Source: Bacillus alkalisoli
GTDB lineage: Bacteria > Bacillota > Bacilli > Bacillales > Bacillaceae_I
DNA length: 64,000 bases
Direction of reading: 5' to 3'
Assembly: GCF_002797415.1 (NCBI RefSeq)
Contig: NZ_KZ454944.1
Coordinates: forward strand, 3,366,665 to 3,430,664
The notes beneath the pieces are model-generated. The model had not been told where the DNA came from. It searched no databases and saw nothing but the letters and a program-made list of their open reading frames with translations. Positions within the stretch are counted from its first letter, which is position 1, and each line of letters starts with the position of its first letter. Below, piece after piece: positions 44,027 through 52,502 of the stretch. The position numbers were made by a program, and so were the translations under genes.

Positions 44027-45037
44027 TTATAGTACAAAAAAGAAATAAAAAACAAGCATGATTAATCCAAGAGGTACGCCACACATTGCCCATTCCTTAC
44101 TCGTAATACGAAGTTTCGTTGAGGCAATAATATTAGGTATGTTACCAGGAACCAACATCCCTCCACTTATTAGTAAGCCTAACAGCAGCACTCGTACGGT
44201 ATCGTCTTCTAACTCAGGGCTTAGTTCTGCTGCGGTGAGTGTTGCATTGTCCAATACCGCTGATGTCATGTTTAGCCAATATATGATGGATGGATCTAGG
44301 GATAAAAAATAGGTGGAAATGATAGGTTCAAAGCCTGCCCCTAAAAAAGTCAGCCCCATAATGAAAAAGTATACCTTTAATGCTCGTACTAAAATATCTT
44401 CATAACTTTCCTTTTTATTTATTTCACCAACATTCTCCTCTACCTTCGCCGTGTCTTTTACAAAAATAGCCGCCAATACCCCAAAGATAAATAAAGCTAA
44501 CAGCACTTCTTTTCCTATAAGCTTAAATAGATAGAAAATATCTTCATTTAGCTTACTAATTGCAATCGTAGACAATGGTTCCCCAATAGGAGAAATCGCT
44601 GCACCTAATCCGATAGAAAAGCAGGCCAGTATGGCAAGTCTCACTTCATCTTTTCGACCAAGTTCTAGCTCGGAAATGATAAAAACGAGTACCAGCGCCG
44701 CAATAATTGCTGTAATGAGACTTGACACTACTCCTAAAATAACGACAAGGAAAAAGACCAAGTAAGTAAATCTCACTTTTTTTCTTACATGGGCTACCAT
44801 GATACGAGTGGGAGTTTGCAGCCATTTAAAAATCAATCCCGCCCCGAAAACGGCAAGCGTAATTTTAATTGGATCGGTGGCAGCAGTTATAAAAAGAGGC
44901 CAGTTTAACACGTTGCTTATTATTACTGTTATTCCACCCATGAAAAGGAGAAACATCTCCATATTTCTTTCTATTATTTTTACAGTTAATGGGATGATTA
45001 GCACGACCAAAAATATTAGCAATAATCCTAATTCCAT
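44027..45037 (-). CDS. DUF1646 family transporter-like membrane protein
   Basis: 336 aa, about ten membrane helices. SIGLGAAISPIGEPLSTIAI and then NATLTAAELSPEL with GGMLVPGNIPNIIA resemble the paired re-entrant motifs of the ion-transporter (NhaD/ArsB-like) superfamily. The likely role is cation or anion antiport, with unknown substrate. No strong RBS is seen; AGGGAGTG lies about 10 nt before the ATG. The gene lies between two copies of a REP-like repeat. Confidence 0.65.
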   Translation of the reverse strand: MELGLLLIFLVVLIIPLTVKIIERNMEMFLLFMGGITVIISNVLNWPLFITAATDPIKITLAVFGAGLIFKWLQTPTRIMVAHVRKKVRFTYLVFFLVVILGVVSSLITAIIAALVLVFIISELELGRKDEVRLAILACFSIGLGAAISPIGEPLSTIAISKLNEDIFYLFKLIGKEVLLALFIFGVLAAIFVKDTAKVEENVGEINKKESYEDILVRALKVYFFIMGLTFLGAGFEPIISTYFLSLDPSIIYWLNMTSAVLDNATLTAAELSPELEDDTVRVLLLGLLISGGMLVPGNIPNIIASTKLRITSKEWAMCGVPLGLIMLVFYFFFVL

Positions 45038-45127
45038 AATGAATGAACACTCCCTGTACTTACTATTAAAACTTATTAATGGGATAACAGTTCATCATAT
45101 GATTTGGAGTAGGACAAATATTCGTAA

Positions 45128-45180
45128 AAATGCATTAAAGGGCCAGACACTTCGATGCATTTTTGCACCAAAGTGTCCCC
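45128..45180. repeat. REP-like repeat, family iv, copy 2
   Basis: GGGCCAGACACTTCGATGC, then ATTTTTGCACCAAAGTGTC. GACACTT and AAGTGTC are inverted. It shares an exact 19-base core (ATTTTTGCACCAAAGTGTC) with copy 1 at 43913. Confidence 0.7.
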
Positions 45181-45268
45181 TCAACTTACTGCCATACCCT
45201 TATACTTTGCTGCCTGTACTAGTTGAACTTCATCGAGCTTATATTAACTTAGTGCTAATAGCTCTCAA

Positions 45269-45553
45269 GTGTTTTTGACGGATGAAGAACTTATCAACGA
45301 GCTTATGTCCACTTTTAAAGGATTAGAATTAGAAAAAGTCGAGCACCCACCTTTTGAAAGCATGGGCCTTCGTAGAGATACGTTTTTCGTGGAAGTAAAC
45401 AAAAACAGTAGATTAAACGTTCATATAACAGAAGACGGATATATTACGCTTGGTAACCGGGAAGCACTTAACATCGATTACGGCCACTACAAAATCTTAA
45501 ACGAATATAAGTATTTCAACGCCATTGATTCTTTACCTATTGAATGGAAATAA
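45269..45553 (+). CDS. Hypothetical protein, possibly truncated at the N-terminus
   Basis: 94 aa from a GTG at 45269; no convincing RBS. It reads like an ordinary soluble protein (DTFFVEVNKNSRLNVHITED) and ends 17 bp before a strong terminator, so it is probably real. The start may have been lost upstream, where a REP-like repeat lies. No family recognised. Confidence 0.45.
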   Translation: MFLTDEELINELMSTFKGLELEKVEHPPFESMGLRRDTFFVEVNKNSRLNVHITEDGYITLGNREALNIDYGHYKILNEYKYFNAIDSLPIEWK

Positions 45554-45569
45554 TGATGCTGAGTGTCAG

Positions 45570-45604
45570 ACACCTTGATTCACGATGATTCAAGGTGTTT
45601 TTCA
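45570..45604. terminator. Bidirectional terminator
   Basis: ACACCTTGA (45570-45578) and TCAAGGTGT (45590-45598) pair, followed by TTTTTC; it separates two convergent genes. Confidence 0.75.
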
Positions 45605-45614
45605 CTGCCGTTCT

Positions 45615-46019
45615 TTAACCCATTTTTTCTACACTTCTTTGTACTATATCCACCATGTCGTTTTCGGCACCAAGGCTAAAGTTAAAGATAACTCCACTGC
45701 CTCCACCTGCACTAATTGCTGTAATGTAGACTTTCTCTTCAAAACCAACAACTGTCAGGCTCAAACTGGCTCTGTTTCCATTTCTCATATAGTACTTATC
45801 ATAAACCCGAACTGCTATTTTAGTATCTCCCGTCGCATAGTCGCTCTCATCCACTAAGTTCATGCTAATACCACTATTACGAATATCGTTTTGTAACTAA
45901 TTGACTACTTCTTCAAACTTACCTTTAATGATCGTTTCATACTTTGCCATGACAGTTTCATCATCTCCCATAATTACTTTTTCCGTGTAATGGTTAGTTA
46001 ATTCCACAGAAAAAGCCAT
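45615..46019 (-). pseudogene. DUF6054 family gene with an in-frame amber stop
   Basis: From the ATG at 46019 the frame reads AFSVELTNHYTEKVIMGDDE and on to FEEVVN, then a TAG (45897-45899), and continues in the same frame LQNDIRNSGISMNLVDESDY to a normal stop at 45615. The second half (KYYMRNGNRASLSLTVVGFE and AISAGGGSG) matches DUF6054. About 134 codons, normal length. A single nonsense change explains it. A GGGGACGGGG hairpin lies 22 bp upstream of the start, which may have displaced the promoter. Confidence 0.75.
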
Positions 46020-46040
46020 TAGTCCTGCAATGGAGAAAAC

Positions 46041-46094
46041 GGGGACGGGGTTATATTTCTCATTTGGAAAGAATGAGAAATGTAACCCCGTCCC
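46041..46094. repeat. REP-like hairpin, family ii
   Basis: GGGGACGGGGTTATATTTCTC opens it and GAGAAATGTAACCCCGTCCC closes it, a stem of about 20 bp with a 12-nt loop. It lies between the DUF6054 remnant and a divergent gene. Confidence 0.85.
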
Positions 46095-46191
46095 TAACTT
46101 CTCCCTCTTACCAAAATTTTGAATCCATAGTAAAATATACATATTAAGATTAATTTCGGTTCCTAGAATTGTCATGTGGAGGTGAAACAAT

Positions 46192-46995
46192 ATGCAAAAA
46201 GGTATTTTCATAACTTTAAGTATCGGGTTAGCTGTTAGTTTAATTGCGAACTATAACCTTAGTAAAAAAGTAAACACATTAGACAATGAACTTCGGTATA
46301 ACATAAGAAATTCAGATAGAGTGACAGAGCAATTACAGCAGCAACAATATTATATCGAGCAAGCGTTTTATGAATTCAAAGAGAGTAATAGTTGGATTGC
46401 AGAAGAACACTATGTTCCGAACGAGAATCTTTCAACCCCGTCTTCTCTTCACTTTGACTATGAAGTTACGTTGAGAGAAGTAGGTGGAGACTCGACGGTT
46501 CAGTACCAGTATCGTGTAACTGGAGATGAGAATTGGAAGATTTCCGAGATGAGACGAATTGGCGATGCTACTTTTACCGTACCAATTGTGCTTGTTCCAA
46601 CTGCCGAATACGAGTTTCAGTTAGTGGAAAAAGGGAGCTCCATCAAAACAGGGGCGGTTGCTACCATACCGAGTGAATATTATTACCCCTCTCCGGTAAT
46701 GATTATGGGTTCTGGTTCAAGCCTTGATCATAATGATGTATTAACTCAGATTGACATGGAATTAGAGCAATGGGAAGTATTATTTGAATTTTTCGAGGCG
46801 GAGTCTGTAAGTGCGCTTCTATATAATGGGAATGAGCTTACTCGAACTGTTCCTTTAAGAAAAAGAACAAGAGCTAATGGCGGAAATACGTGGCGTCTAA
46901 ACTTACATAATCCCAATGCCACATCTATTCTGATCGAGGTTATTTATAAGGATGGCAGAGAAGAATTGTTAGAAGCTTATTCTGATAGGCAGTAG
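46192..46995 (+). CDS. Hypothetical membrane-anchored extracellular protein
   Basis: 267 aa. A hydrophobic N-terminal helix (4-22) is followed by a short coiled coil (25-65, with LQQQQYYIEQ) and then a beta-rich region with HFDYEVTLREVGGDSTVQYQ, which looks like an immunoglobulin- or fibronectin-like fold. TGGAGGTG lies 7 nt before the ATG. Topology suggests an anchored protein facing outside. No family recognised. A REP-like repeat follows the stop. Confidence 0.6.
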   Translation: MQKGIFITLSIGLAVSLIANYNLSKKVNTLDNELRYNIRNSDRVTEQLQQQQYYIEQAFYEFKESNSWIAEEHYVPNENLSTPSSLHFDYEVTLREVGGDSTVQYQYRVTGDENWKISEMRRIGDATFTVPIVLVPTAEYEFQLVEKGSSIKTGAVATIPSEYYYPSPVMIMGSGSSLDHNDVLTQIDMELEQWEVLFEFFEAESVSALLYNGNELTRTVPLRKRTRANGGNTWRLNLHNPNATSILIEVIYKDGREELLEAYSDRQ

Positions 46996-47006
46996 TAGTG
47001 AAATGT

Positions 47007-47053
47007 GTGTTGACCCAGTAGGCAATAGTTTTACTAAACTGGGGGCAGACACC
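47007..47053. repeat. REP-like repeat, family i (degenerate)
   Basis: GTGTTGACCCAGTAGG, then AGTTTTACTAAACTGG and GGGCAGACACC; keeps the central GTTTTAC and the closing G-rich arm of family i. Confidence 0.5.
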
Positions 47054-47106
47054 TTAGCTTACTTGGAATAATAAGACGATACGGTCGTGATCAGTAAGGA
47101 GTAATG

Positions 47107-47274
47107 ATGAGTACATTCAAACAAATACTATTTTTATGCGTTTTACTACTTTCATGTTTATTATTAATTTTGTCCATCGTATTTTACTTCAATAGCTTTA
47201 TAAGTTTTTTGCTTATGTTTCTTTCTACTACTTTGTCTATTATGTTATATATTATAGTAAAAAAAGTGGGTTGA
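47107..47274 (+). CDS. Small hydrophobic protein, 55 aa
   Basis: ATG at 47107 (another at 47104) after AAGGAG. Two membrane helices fill the protein (FLCVLLLSCLLLILSIVFYF and a second of similar length), ending IIVKKVG. The TGA directly abuts a REP-like hairpin at 47275, so the natural C-terminus may have been cut by repeat insertion. No family recognised. Confidence 0.5.
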   Translation: MSTFKQILFLCVLLLSCLLLILSIVFYFNSFISFLLMFLSTTLSIMLYIIVKKVG

Positions 47275-47332
47275 GGGGTCAGGAGTTATAACCCATTTCC
47301 CCAAAATATGGTGGACAGTTACTCCTGACCCC
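47275..47332. repeat. REP-like hairpin, family iii, RAYT 3' side
   Basis: GGGGTCAGGAGTTATAACCC pairs in part with GGACAGTTACTCCTGACCCC: outer stem GGGGTCAGGAGT/ACTCCTGACCCC, 12 bp. It lies 20 bp from the RAYT stop codon. Confidence 0.85.
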
Positions 47333-47351
47333 AAAAACCACCTATCCCTTC

Positions 47352-48110
47352 TCACTTCGCCCTTTGGATTACACTTCTAGATATTCCAGTGATTCTAGAT
47401 AGTTGTACTATTGAGACTCCTTTTAGTTTTTTCATTTCGGCTAGGATGGCGTTTCTTTTTGATTTTTCGAGTTGTTGAAGAACTGATTTATGGGGGATTC
47501 CAATTTTGTTTAAGTAAGAAACGACTTCAAAGTCAGAAGGTTTCACCTCCATTTCTAAGCAGACATCATCGTTTTGTTTAGACATGTGTTTTTTAAATAG
47601 CGCAGTGGCTTCAGTTGTTTTTTTCGAAAAAAGGTTAAGGACAAATTCTGTATTGACGAGGGTAGGATAGGTAAGGTATTCATTCAAGCTTGTCCAACTG
47701 CTTTCAAAAACTGTCTTCACTAAGCCTGCTTTCAGTTGGTTTTGATGGATGTAACGAAGTACTGTGAGAAAATAATCAGTCGTTTCCACCGGTTCGCTTC
47801 GATAACGACCTTGAAATAAATGACCGCTTCGTTCGTACTTTGAATTGTACCATAATACATAACTCGCACTAATCCGTTTAATAACTTCCGAGATTGGTAC
47901 CTCTTTCGACTCCTTAATCAACAGATGAACATGGTTGTCCATAAGGCAATAAGCATATAGTTGATAGTTACATAGTTCTTTTAACTTTCTCAGCTTACCA
48001 ATGAAAACTTTTTTATCATTTGCATCCTCAAATATTGTTTGCCGATTAATCCCCCTCATTATCACATGATAAACACCAGTACTACTTTTTCTCCGCATAG
48101 CCCTAGGCAT
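47352..48110 (-). CDS. REP-associated tyrosine transposase (RAYT, Y1_Tnp family)
   Basis: 252 aa, apparently complete. The HUH motif is in MDNHVHLLI (about 57-65), after AYCL; the catalytic Tyr is probably in VLRYIHQNQLKAGL. GHLFQGRYRSEPV is a RAYT hallmark. A C-terminal helix-turn-helix (GVSIVQLSRITGISRSVIQR) is typical of the Bacillus branch. RAYTs cut and rejoin single-stranded hairpin (REP) DNA. Hairpins of one family bracket the gene on both sides, which supports activity on them. Confidence 0.92.
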   Translation of the reverse strand: MPRAMRRKSSTGVYHVIMRGINRQTIFEDANDKKVFIGKLRKLKELCNYQLYAYCLMDNHVHLLIKESKEVPISEVIKRISASYVLWYNSKYERSGHLFQGRYRSEPVETTDYFLTVLRYIHQNQLKAGLVKTVFESSWTSLNEYLTYPTLVNTEFVLNLFSKKTTEATALFKKHMSKQNDDVCLEMEVKPSDFEVVSYLNKIGIPHKSVLQQLEKSKRNAILAEMKKLKGVSIVQLSRITGISRSVIQRAK

Positions 48111-48424
48111 TATAATTGCACCTCACTTTCTGGTGTGGTTTTTAGGGTCAGGAACTCTAACTCACTCTCTAATTTTTTATTTGTTTTTGGTATCAAATAG
48201 TTTTGAATAGAATTTTCATGATTAAGAAGGAAAGGAATATATCAGAAGAAGTGGAAAGAGGACTTGAACTATTAGAATTTTATGACTTTTTATTTTTTAT
48301 GTCAAGTGGGTTTTTGGGGTCAGAAGTTTTAACCCACTCTCCAATTAAATTAACACGGTCATTCCCAAAAAAGGTGGGTCATAATTCCTGACCCCAAAAC
48401 CCATTAACCCACCTCAAAACCGCT
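48111..48424. other. Region between RAYT and natB with REP-like copies
   Basis: 314 bp. It holds a half copy of GGGTCAGGA (48145-48170) and a full hairpin (48316-48395). A 62-codon plus-strand frame (from 48203) has no RBS and is judged non-coding or a remnant. Confidence 0.5.
48316..48395. repeat. REP-like hairpin, family iii, RAYT 5' side
   Basis: GGGGTCAGAAGTTTTAACCC opposite GGGTCATAATTCCTGACCCC, 80 bp in all. Same family as 47275-47332. Confidence 0.8.
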
Positions 48425-49588
48425 CTAGTTCATTACCCATTTATCTTTCAAGAACATTATTCTACTGATGATTAGCCCTGCGATGATGCACAGTATGTTG
48501 CTGCCGATCATGATGGCAAGGTGTTGGTAGTTTACGATTCCGAAGCTAAGTTCCTTTAAAATCGTAAAGAAGTTCATAATAGGTATTGCAAAATGTTGGT
48601 ACGATAGTTCGTTAATGCCGATTCCAGTTGTTATCATTAATGGAAATACAGCGACCATTAATATTGGTGTGCTATAGCTTTGTGCTTCTTTCACTGTTTT
48701 CCCCATGATGCTAGCTACCATTAATAATGTTGCGACAAACATGGAATAGACGATGGATACAAAAAACGCTGCACCGATTACTAAATATGCGTTTTCGCCA
48801 AACGAGACTGCGCTTTTTAAGTTTTCTGTTAAAAAGTTAATCTCTAGAGCTACCACAACGAGTGTGACAATCCCTGTAATTGCGCCAATGGACGAGATGG
48901 TTAGCCATTTAGCCATTAGTAGCGTCATGCGGTTTACAGGCGTCATTAATAATGCTTCCATCGTCTTCTTTTCTTTTTCTCCAGCAAATAAGTCAGCAGC
49001 AGATGGACTTGCACCAATACCGATTGCTAAAGCCAAAATTAACGGTATTAGCATAGCAATTAAATTGATGTTAACATTTTCTTCAGTTAGTTCTTTTTGT
49101 TCCAGTACAAACGGTTGAACTAGCTGCTGAGGAATACCTTCTCCGTCTAAACGCTCTGCAATGACAGTAGCTTCATAGATTCCTAATGCTACTGTCACTT
49201 GCGTCATTAAATGTGAAGACTTTTGACTAAAAGAATCGCCAATAATCGTTGCTGTTGCTTCTTCTCCGTTCGCTACTTTTCCCATGAAATCTTCACTTAA
49301 TATTAATGCTGCTTGGGCGTCACCTTCCTGTAATGTTGCAGTCGGATCTTCTACTTTTACAAGTTCAATATTAGAAAAATTAGCAAGTAAAGATTCTTCT
49401 TGTTGACTGAACGCTTGATCAACAGCTAGTTGGTACCTTTCATCTGCCCCCTCCTCTACCAAACGCTCATAGAAGAGAACAAGACCTGTCATCATGACGA
49501 TTGGAAGTAAAACTGTTAACAATAATGTACGACGGTCCCGAAAAGAGTCTTTCATTTCTTTGAGATACATATTACGAAACATATTCAT
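48425..49588 (-). CDS. natB: NatB-like ABC exporter permease
   Basis: 387 aa, the length of B. subtilis NatB (about 386). One helix at about 22-42 is followed by a large extracellular domain (about 45-170) and five to six helices at the C-terminus, the classic ABC2_membrane_3 layout. SAADLFAGEKEKKTMEALLM is the conserved cytosolic loop. With NatA it would export Na+ or a toxic compound. Its start overlaps the end of natA by 17 bp. Confidence 0.82.
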   Translation of the reverse strand: MNMFRNMYLKEMKDSFRDRRTLLLTVLLPIVMMTGLVLFYERLVEEGADERYQLAVDQAFSQQEESLLANFSNIELVKVEDPTATLQEGDAQAALILSEDFMGKVANGEEATATIIGDSFSQKSSHLMTQVTVALGIYEATVIAERLDGEGIPQQLVQPFVLEQKELTEENVNINLIAMLIPLILALAIGIGASPSAADLFAGEKEKKTMEALLMTPVNRMTLLMAKWLTISSIGAITGIVTLVVVALEINFLTENLKSAVSFGENAYLVIGAAFFVSIVYSMFVATLLMVASIMGKTVKEAQSYSTPILMVAVFPLMITTGIGINELSYQHFAIPIMNFFTILKELSFGIVNYQHLAIMIGSNILCIIAGLIISRIMFLKDKWVMN

Positions 49589-50321
49589 TCCCCCTAACTA
49601 ATTTACTCATGAAAATGTAGTTCAAATCTTTGCTTCCTTCTTCTTCATAAAGAGATTCTAGAGAGCCGTGATGGACAAGTTCTCCTTTATGCATCATCGC
49701 CACTGTGTCACATAGCATTGTCACTTCTTCCATGATGTGACTAGAAAAAATAATCGTTTTCCCTTCGCGTTTAAGTTGGTGCACTAACTGTCGGAACACA
49801 TTCGAGGACGTAATATCAAGTCCTGTTGTCGGTTCATCGAAAAGGATGATGTCTGGGTTATGGATAATCGTTCTAGCAATCGCAACTTTTTGACGCATTC
49901 CTTTGGAAAACCCGCCAACTTTACGATCCAAGTAATCTCTCATACCGAACATTTTTGCTAATTCGTCGATTCGCACCTTTGTTTCATGTTTACTTAACCC
50001 ATAAAGTGTCGCAAAGAACTCTAAATTTTCTCGAGCTGTTAAACGATCATAAAGGCCTGTTTCCCCTCCAAAGAGCACCCCGATTTTCTTTTTAATATGA
50101 TCAGGATTTTTCACAGTATCATAGTCCGCAACAGTAACCTTCCCATCTGTAGGGGTTAATAGCGTTGCAATGGTTCGTAGTAAAGTCGTTTTCCCTGCCC
50201 CATTTTCTCCTAGTAGTCCAACCACTTCTCCTTTATTAATGTTGAAGGATACATGTTTTAGAGCCGTTACATATATCTTTTTGTCTTGAAATTTCTTTGT
50301 TACTTCTCGAATTTCAATCAT
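49572..50321 (-). CDS. natA: NatA-like ABC exporter ATP-binding protein
   Basis: 249 aa from the ATG at 50321, preceded by GAGGTGG; the frame is open 13 codons further without an RBS. Walker A is GENGAGKTT (38-46), the signature FSKGMRQKVAIA, Walker B IILFDEPTTGLD, and the H-loop SSHIMEE. Length matches NatA. It heads the natA-natB operon and is divergent from a LytTR regulator/kinase pair, as expected of a NatKR-controlled set. Confidence 0.85.
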   Translation of the reverse strand: MIEIREVTKKFQDKKIYVTALKHVSFNINKGEVVGLLGENGAGKTTLLRTIATLLTPTDGKVTVADYDTVKNPDHIKKKIGVLFGGETGLYDRLTARENLEFFATLYGLSKHETKVRIDELAKMFGMRDYLDRKVGGFSKGMRQKVAIARTIIHNPDIILFDEPTTGLDITSSNVFRQLVHQLKREGKTIIFSSHIMEEVTMLCDTVAMMHKGELVHHGSLESLYEEEGSKDLNYIFMSKLVRGNEYVS

Positions 50322-50391
50322 CTTTTCCACCTCTTTTGTTTGGTTTCTTGGTTTTATCATACAAAGAAACGCAAGTCGAATCAGTAGTTTG

Positions 50392-50421
50392 GTCGTGAAT
50401 GTTCCATTTCATGTCGTGAAT
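50392..50421. promoter_or_regulatory. Direct repeats in the nat intergenic region, candidate LytTR-regulator site
   Basis: GTCGTGAAT occurs twice (50392-50400 and 50413-50421), 21 bp apart, i.e. on one face of the helix. LytTR regulators bind such paired direct repeats. It lies 71 bp before natA and 77 bp before natR. Confidence 0.6.
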
Positions 50422-50497
50422 ATGTCAAAATAACTGTAAGAATGGTAAAATAAGAGAATGTTTGGAAAATATGTAGGAATACAAGTGAGGCGGAACA

Positions 50498-51196
50498 ATG
50501 AAAGTTGGACTTGTAGATGATAGGTATATAGATTTAGATAAATTGAATGGGATTGTAGCGGGTATTCCTAATGTAGAGATTGTGTTTTCCACCCAATCTG
50601 CAGAAGAAGCTTATGAGTACATAAAGAAAAAAGCGGTAGATTTGTTAATTGCAGATATTGAGATGCCTAATCTATCAGGATACGAGCTAGCAGATATTAT
50701 TCACTCACACGCCCTTAATATAGCGGTCATATTCGTTACGGGAAATAGTGGATATGCTGTTCACGCTTTTGAACTAAATGTCCATGACTACATCATGAAA
50801 CCTTATCCGAAAGACCGTTTAGTGAAGAGTATAGAGCGGATTTTAGAAAAGTCTAATGCAGCAGAAATTGCTGGTAGACTTTATTTGAAACAAAAAAATG
50901 ACATTCATATCGTACAAAAGAAAGATATCGTGTTCATCGAACGATCTGGTCGTTCTACGACGATTTTCACGAAAACAGGACCAATTAAAACGTACCAAAC
51001 GTTAAATGAACTTGAAGGTGAATTACGAGAACGAGATTTTCTCCGATCACATCGTTCTTTCATCATTAATATCCATTATGTAAAAAATTTCTCGCTTTAC
51101 GCAAAGAATTCTTACATCGTTTCCTTTGAAGGACTTGAAGAACAAGCAATGATTACAAAAGATAAAGTGGAATTTTTACAACAGCATTATTTTTAA
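50498..51196 (+). CDS. natR: LytTR-family response regulator (NatR-like)
   Basis: 232 aa, as in NatR (233). The receiver domain (1-120) has acidic D7/D8, the phospho-acceptor D53 in IADIEMPN and K in MKPYP. The LytTR DNA-binding domain covers about 130-232 with RDFLRSHRSFIINIHYV. It precedes the kinase gene by 7 bp. Divergent from natAB, whose promoter holds the expected repeats. Confidence 0.85.
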   Translation: MKVGLVDDRYIDLDKLNGIVAGIPNVEIVFSTQSAEEAYEYIKKKAVDLLIADIEMPNLSGYELADIIHSHALNIAVIFVTGNSGYAVHAFELNVHDYIMKPYPKDRLVKSIERILEKSNAAEIAGRLYLKQKNDIHIVQKKDIVFIERSGRSTTIFTKTGPIKTYQTLNELEGELRERDFLRSHRSFIINIHYVKNFSLYAKNSYIVSFEGLEEQAMITKDKVEFLQQHYF

Positions 51197-51203
51197 AGGG
51201 TGA

Positions 51204-52181
51204 ATGAACGTGAAGAAGAAGAACTTATATTGGCTTATAATTGGAGCTTTAGGATTTTTCCACCTACAATCTTTGCTTGAAGATGTAATACCTATCTTTG
51301 TTAGCATTTTCTTCATACTAGGAATCGTATTTTATTTGTATCGTACTGTTTTACTACAGGTAGAAAATTTGCCTTTCAGATGGAATTTGATTTTAGTGGT
51401 TTTACAAGTACTAGTATTACTTTTGTCTTTGCTATCTTCTTCTATTTGGATGTCATTTATTTTATTCGTATTATTTATTAGTTTAGAAATAATTAGAACT
51501 GGCTGGTCGAAAGGAACGGCGGAATTGGCAAGAACTATTGATAAACACGAAGAGCAGTTGGAGCAAATTAATGAAACTTTCCGAGTTGTTCGAAGCGAAA
51601 GACATGATTTTCTAAAGCATGTGTCTGCTATTCACTTTATGTTGGAAAATAAGAAAGAGTTAGAGGCGAAAGTGTATTTAGATGAACTAGTAGATAGCTA
51701 CGAGGAAACAAATTTCTCTATAAAAGGAGAAAGTGGTGTAGTTGCTGGCGTCTTGCACCAAGCCTACATTCGGGCGAAGAAATTGAATGTTGATCTCATT
51801 TATGACCTAGATGTACCTTTATCAACGCTTCCTTTACCTGACCAGAAAATGGTGACACTTATAGGTAATCTTCTTACAAATAGTATAGATGCTTCGGAAG
51901 AATGGCAAAAGAAGAGCAGAAAGCAAGCGACAGTAACCGTGCAATTTTATAAAAGAAGTGGCCTTTATATACTAAAATGCAAAAATAATAGCCTGCAAAT
52001 ACCTACCAAAGTACTCGACGAACTTTTCCACACGTACGGTAAAACGACAAAAGGCGGAAGCCACGAAGGACTTGGCACAAAGGTAATTAAAGAAATTGTT
52101 GAAGAACACCAAGGCTTCTTAGACTTTGTCTACAAAGAGGAAGAATTTGAAGTTAAGATTAAGATTCCCGCAATTAAATAG
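51204..52181 (+). CDS. natK: Sensor histidine kinase (NatK-like)
   Basis: 325 aa. Four to five membrane helices (about 5-115), then a dimerisation/phosphoacceptor segment SERHDFLKHVSAIHFML with the likely phosphorylated His, and a HATPase domain (N-box LIGNLLTNSIDAS, G-box GLGTKVIKEIV). The build is that of GHKL-type kinases paired with LytTR regulators. It probably senses a membrane or ionic stress relieved by NatAB; the signal is unknown. Confidence 0.85.
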   Translation: MNVKKKNLYWLIIGALGFFHLQSLLEDVIPIFVSIFFILGIVFYLYRTVLLQVENLPFRWNLILVVLQVLVLLLSLLSSSIWMSFILFVLFISLEIIRTGWSKGTAELARTIDKHEEQLEQINETFRVVRSERHDFLKHVSAIHFMLENKKELEAKVYLDELVDSYEETNFSIKGESGVVAGVLHQAYIRAKKLNVDLIYDLDVPLSTLPLPDQKMVTLIGNLLTNSIDASEEWQKKSRKQATVTVQFYKRSGLYILKCKNNSLQIPTKVLDELFHTYGKTTKGGSHEGLGTKVIKEIVEEHQGFLDFVYKEEEFEVKIKIPAIK

Positions 52182-52196
52182 AATGAATTATTTGGA

Positions 52197-52241
52197 GTGC
52201 CAGCCCACGTTAAAGTTTTACCAAAATGGGGGACACACCCT
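52197..52241. repeat. REP-like repeat, family i
   Basis: GTGCCAGCCCACGTTAAAG, then TTTTACCAAAATGGGGG and ACACACC. Confidence 0.6.
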
Positions 52242-52318
52242 GTCAAAATGGCTTATGTTGTATAAATAACATAACAGGTTAATGCTCTAAGAGGCCGTTG
52301 AAGAAGTTAAATATCTTT

Positions 52319-52347
52319 AAAGTGATTTACTTTTAATAAATCACTTT
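52319..52347 (+). terminator. Terminator of the natRK operon
   Basis: AAAGTGATTTA (52319-52329) pairs with TAAATCACTTT (52337-52347). It lies 138 bp after the natK stop, past a REP-like copy. Confidence 0.65.
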
Positions 52348-52437
52348 CCCAAACTTTTTATTTGATTTTCAGTAATCCCTTTAATTTATTTTAGACATTT
52401 ATTTTTAACGGCAACTATTTTTTCTTGAGGAGAAAAC

Positions 52438-52492
52438 AGGGACGGGGGCTATTTTCTCATTTGGAAAGAATGAGAATTCAACCCCCGTCCCC
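52438..52492. repeat. REP-like hairpin, family ii
   Basis: GGGACGGGGGCTATTTTCTC, then a loop, then GAGAATTCAACCCCCGTCCC. It ends 11 bp before the helD stop. Confidence 0.85.
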
Positions 52493-52502
52493 GGTTTATC
52501 AC

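Noticed and set aside
29741-46019. Genetic code change or pyrrolysine at the two in-frame TAG codons
   Set aside because: TAG is a normal stop for other genes here (for example the permease ending at 7253 and natK), and no pyl genes are seen.
48203-48391. 62-codon plus-strand ORF next to the RAYT
   Set aside because: No RBS, and the second half is REP-like repeat sequence.
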